Shown here: positions 6,301 through 6,928 of the stretch, piece by piece
How the letters are laid out: every line of letters begins with the position of its first letter
How positions within the stretch are numbered: position 1 is the first letter of the stretch
NCBI GenBank assembly: GCA_011334435.1
Contig: DTPJ01000561.1
Location: 1-6,928, forward strand
DNA length: 6,928 nucleotides
Source: Candidatus Poribacteria bacterium
GTDB taxonomy: Bacteria; Poribacteria; DTPJ01
Direction: 5' to 3'
The notes under the pieces: model-generated
What the model was told of the DNA's origin: nothing
Seen by the model: only the letters and a program-made list of their open reading frames with translations
The model's database searches: none
Program-made: the position numbers and the translations under genes

Positions 6301-6928
6301 AAAATGGGACAGGTGACTGCTTTTGAATTTGGTCCAGATAAAATTAATCCAGAATATAGCTATATCTCGGGTGACATCACAAACGCATACTCTACAAAGA
6401 AAGCAGATATGGTTACTCGTTCAATGGTTGCTTTTAACACACGTAACGAGAAATATCCATGTGTTTTTGTTGTGATGGATAGGGTAAAGTCAAAAGACCT
6501 AACTTTTAAAAAGACTTGGCTTCTCCATTCAATCCAAGAGCCAAAAATTGAGAATAAAACAATAACGGTGATCAGAGATGGAAAAGCCTATAATGGCGAA
6601 TATAGCGGGAAGTTAGTTGTAAAAAGCCTTATGCCAGAAAAATCAGAGATTAGAAAGATCGGTGGAAAAGATAAGGAATTTTGGATTGAGAGCGTTCAAA
6701 AGAACTACCCAGCACATAAAGATGGCATCACAGAAGGAGGAGAATGGAGAGTTGAAGTTTCTCCATCACAAAATAACGAATATGATATATTCCTGCATGT
6801 GATGTCGGTTATGGATAAAAAAACAGATGACACCATAGAGGTTGTTAAAATTGATCAAGATAATCTTATCGGTGCTAAAATATTGGGTTATGCTGTCGTA
6901 TTTAGCAAGGACGGGAATTTACTTGACT
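3343..6928 (+). CDS. Agarase-like glycoside hydrolase fused to a heparinase II-type polysaccharide lyase (3' end beyond window)
   Basis: Open for 1195 codons to the window edge; the stop is not seen. The ATG at 3343 follows GGAG (3332-3335) by 7 bases; an ATG at 3346 is possible, and a stop at 3337 rules out anything earlier. Residues 3-14 form a short hydrophobic stretch that may be a signal peptide, though it lacks a basic n-region. Residues 25-545 are a clan GH-A, agarase-like hydrolase: WWLIDPDG (47-54), SKGVNH (59-64), YFIDNE with predicted acid/base E181, DPNHLILGCRF (397-407), ITEF with predicted nucleophile E455, then GYHWFEY (500-506). A triple repeat lies between the glutamates. After a linker, residues 564-1195 run collinear with Pedobacter heparinase II, as recalled: GHPRVYIR (563-570), GHDTEG (H693, E696), HHQGDSY (Y748), GNHQ (H903), FQIYYRGALA (911-920), NDGGQR (962-967), TWLLHS (1058-1063), GGEWRVEV (1132-1139). 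By that comparison the catalytic residues are intact, the zinc ligands are not, and only some tens of residues are missing at the end. The substrate is unknown, probably a uronate-containing polysaccharide. Confidence 0.88.
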   Translation, partial: MMSLLTIIAILSLANNTSEQYSKYGGWTAIKSKPTGFFRVEKIGENWWLIDPDGYAFISKGVNHISYTADHAPSLGYSPYAQVTKEKYGNIENWANASINRLWNWNFNTIGAWSNHETFNKNMPYTIIMDIGASAGSSWLKGLFSDVFSQEFKNIAERRSKEICSSRANDPFLIGYFIDNELRWGADWRSNRTLFDDFMVMPKESDGKKALVATLIEMYGNIDNFNSAWQVKLNSFDDLLTINDLSKLGESVQKAQSELSGKPQIKRTLPKEIAMLYLTQVYGSISKVNEAFGTKAESFNDLMTDEFLAKLTSEISKQNLPKEMIIAGIQMVYGNLDKANQAFNTNAKTYDELISILTGMQSISTVALEIKKAQSLFLKKIARQYFMVCRDAIRKYDPNHLILGCRFAGYAPDEVLSAMGEYVDVVSYNNYSPLPPVDKLDEIHKITGKPIMITEFSFKAMDSGLPNTKGAGVPVATQKDRADSFSNYVTMLMKLPYAVGYHWFEYTDEPAEGRFDGENSNYGLVNIKDEPWEVLTERMTEVNSKIESIHNSASVKIPSVPTGHPRVYIRSSDLPNIKKKLDLPEFSRARNLIKKSDNPACKAFVYLMTDNVESGRDAIKLWFEYADKYADNPDYAGRVFSNLLHIGACVYDWCYDLLNDDEKQKFIKKLENIASSHSPGYPANPNGHAVVGHDTEGWVLTGQIPAGIAIYDESKKMYDASARLFFEKFVPVRNFVYQSHMHHQGDSYFQTRFQHDQAVSWLFRRIGAGDVFTREQQFVPYQMIYNMRPDGQQIHSGDTFNERGNDPRKRLLALMTASYYSDPYLMTMAESDFFNNYGDFDCIFEILFKEPNAEKRPINELPLTKYFPSPMGEMIARTGWTMGVDSNDAIVQMRIGEYFFGNHQCKDFGTFQIYYRGALAISSGVYDEYGNDHWKNYLHQTISKNGLLIFDPSEEMGKGSVNDGGQRWPEGSDHPKDLDTLLTKDYKMGQVTAFEFGPDKINPEYSYISGDITNAYSTKKADMVTRSMVAFNTRNEKYPCVFVVMDRVKSKDLTFKKTWLLHSIQEPKIENKTITVIRDGKAYNGEYSGKLVVKSLMPEKSEIRKIGGKDKEFWIESVQKNYPAHKDGITEGGEWRVEVSPSQNNEYDIFLHVMSVMDKKTDDTIEVVKIDQDNLIGAKILGYAVVFSKDGNLLD
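3955..4404 (+). repeat. Three diverged copies of a 35-residue protein motif inside gene 4
   Basis: Within the hydrolase domain the same motif occurs at residues 205-240, 269-303 and 320-354 (bases 3955-4062, 4147-4251, 4300-4404). Each copy has a hydrophobic helix, then YGNIDNFNSAW / YGSISKVNEAF / YGNLDKANQAF, then SFDDLL / SFNDLM / TYDELI. Copies 2 and 3 both begin with LPKE, ten residues before the YG. The copies are related in protein but diverged in DNA, so the duplication is old. Related GH-A enzymes usually carry one such YG..d.lN.aw...sfddl segment, as far as I recall. The copies are separated by 28 and 16 residues of mostly polar, helix-prone sequence. Confidence 0.75.

Overview
The window is an AT-rich bacterial stretch with four protein genes, all on the + strand and closely packed. 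I recognise no RNA gene, insertion sequence, CRISPR array or convincing terminator. The organism cannot be named from the sequence. A PorV/PorQ-type outer-membrane barrel beside a DUF5683-like protein points to a Gram-negative from the FCB group or a related uncultured lineage. The clear TTGACA-17-TATTAT promoter is not the usual Bacteroidetes type.

Layout: bases 1-209 are a leader with a near-consensus sigma70 promoter and an inverted repeat just upstream of it. Gene 1 (210-1280) encodes a secreted PorV/PorQ-like outer-membrane beta-barrel. After 58 bases, gene 2 (1339-2130, GTG start) encodes a small envelope protein resembling DUF5683. A 112-base gap follows, with a possible second promoter and a perfect 12-bp tandem duplication. 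Gene 3 (2243-3328) is a Gfo/Idh/MocA NAD(P)-dependent oxidoreductase. Only 14 bases later, gene 4 starts at 3343 and runs off the 3' edge; it fills more than half the window and has 1195 visible codons.

Gene 4 is the most notable item. It joins a clan GH-A, agarase-like glycoside hydrolase domain to a domain collinear with Pedobacter heparinase II (PL21 type), so it appears to combine a hydrolase and a beta-eliminating lyase in one probably exported polypeptide. Two details stand out. A 35-residue motif is repeated three times between the two predicted catalytic glutamates of the hydrolase. In the lyase domain the catalytic His/Glu/Tyr/His set is kept, but all three positions that bind zinc in heparinase II are changed, to Cys, Ser and Lys.

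As an inferred system, the window looks like part of a locus for using a uronic-acid-containing polysaccharide such as a glycosaminoglycan or algal glycan: gene 4 cuts it outside the cytoplasm and gene 3 may oxidise or isomerise a released sugar inside. Whether the barrel and DUF5683-like genes belong to the same task or are only neighbours is not settled by the sequence.
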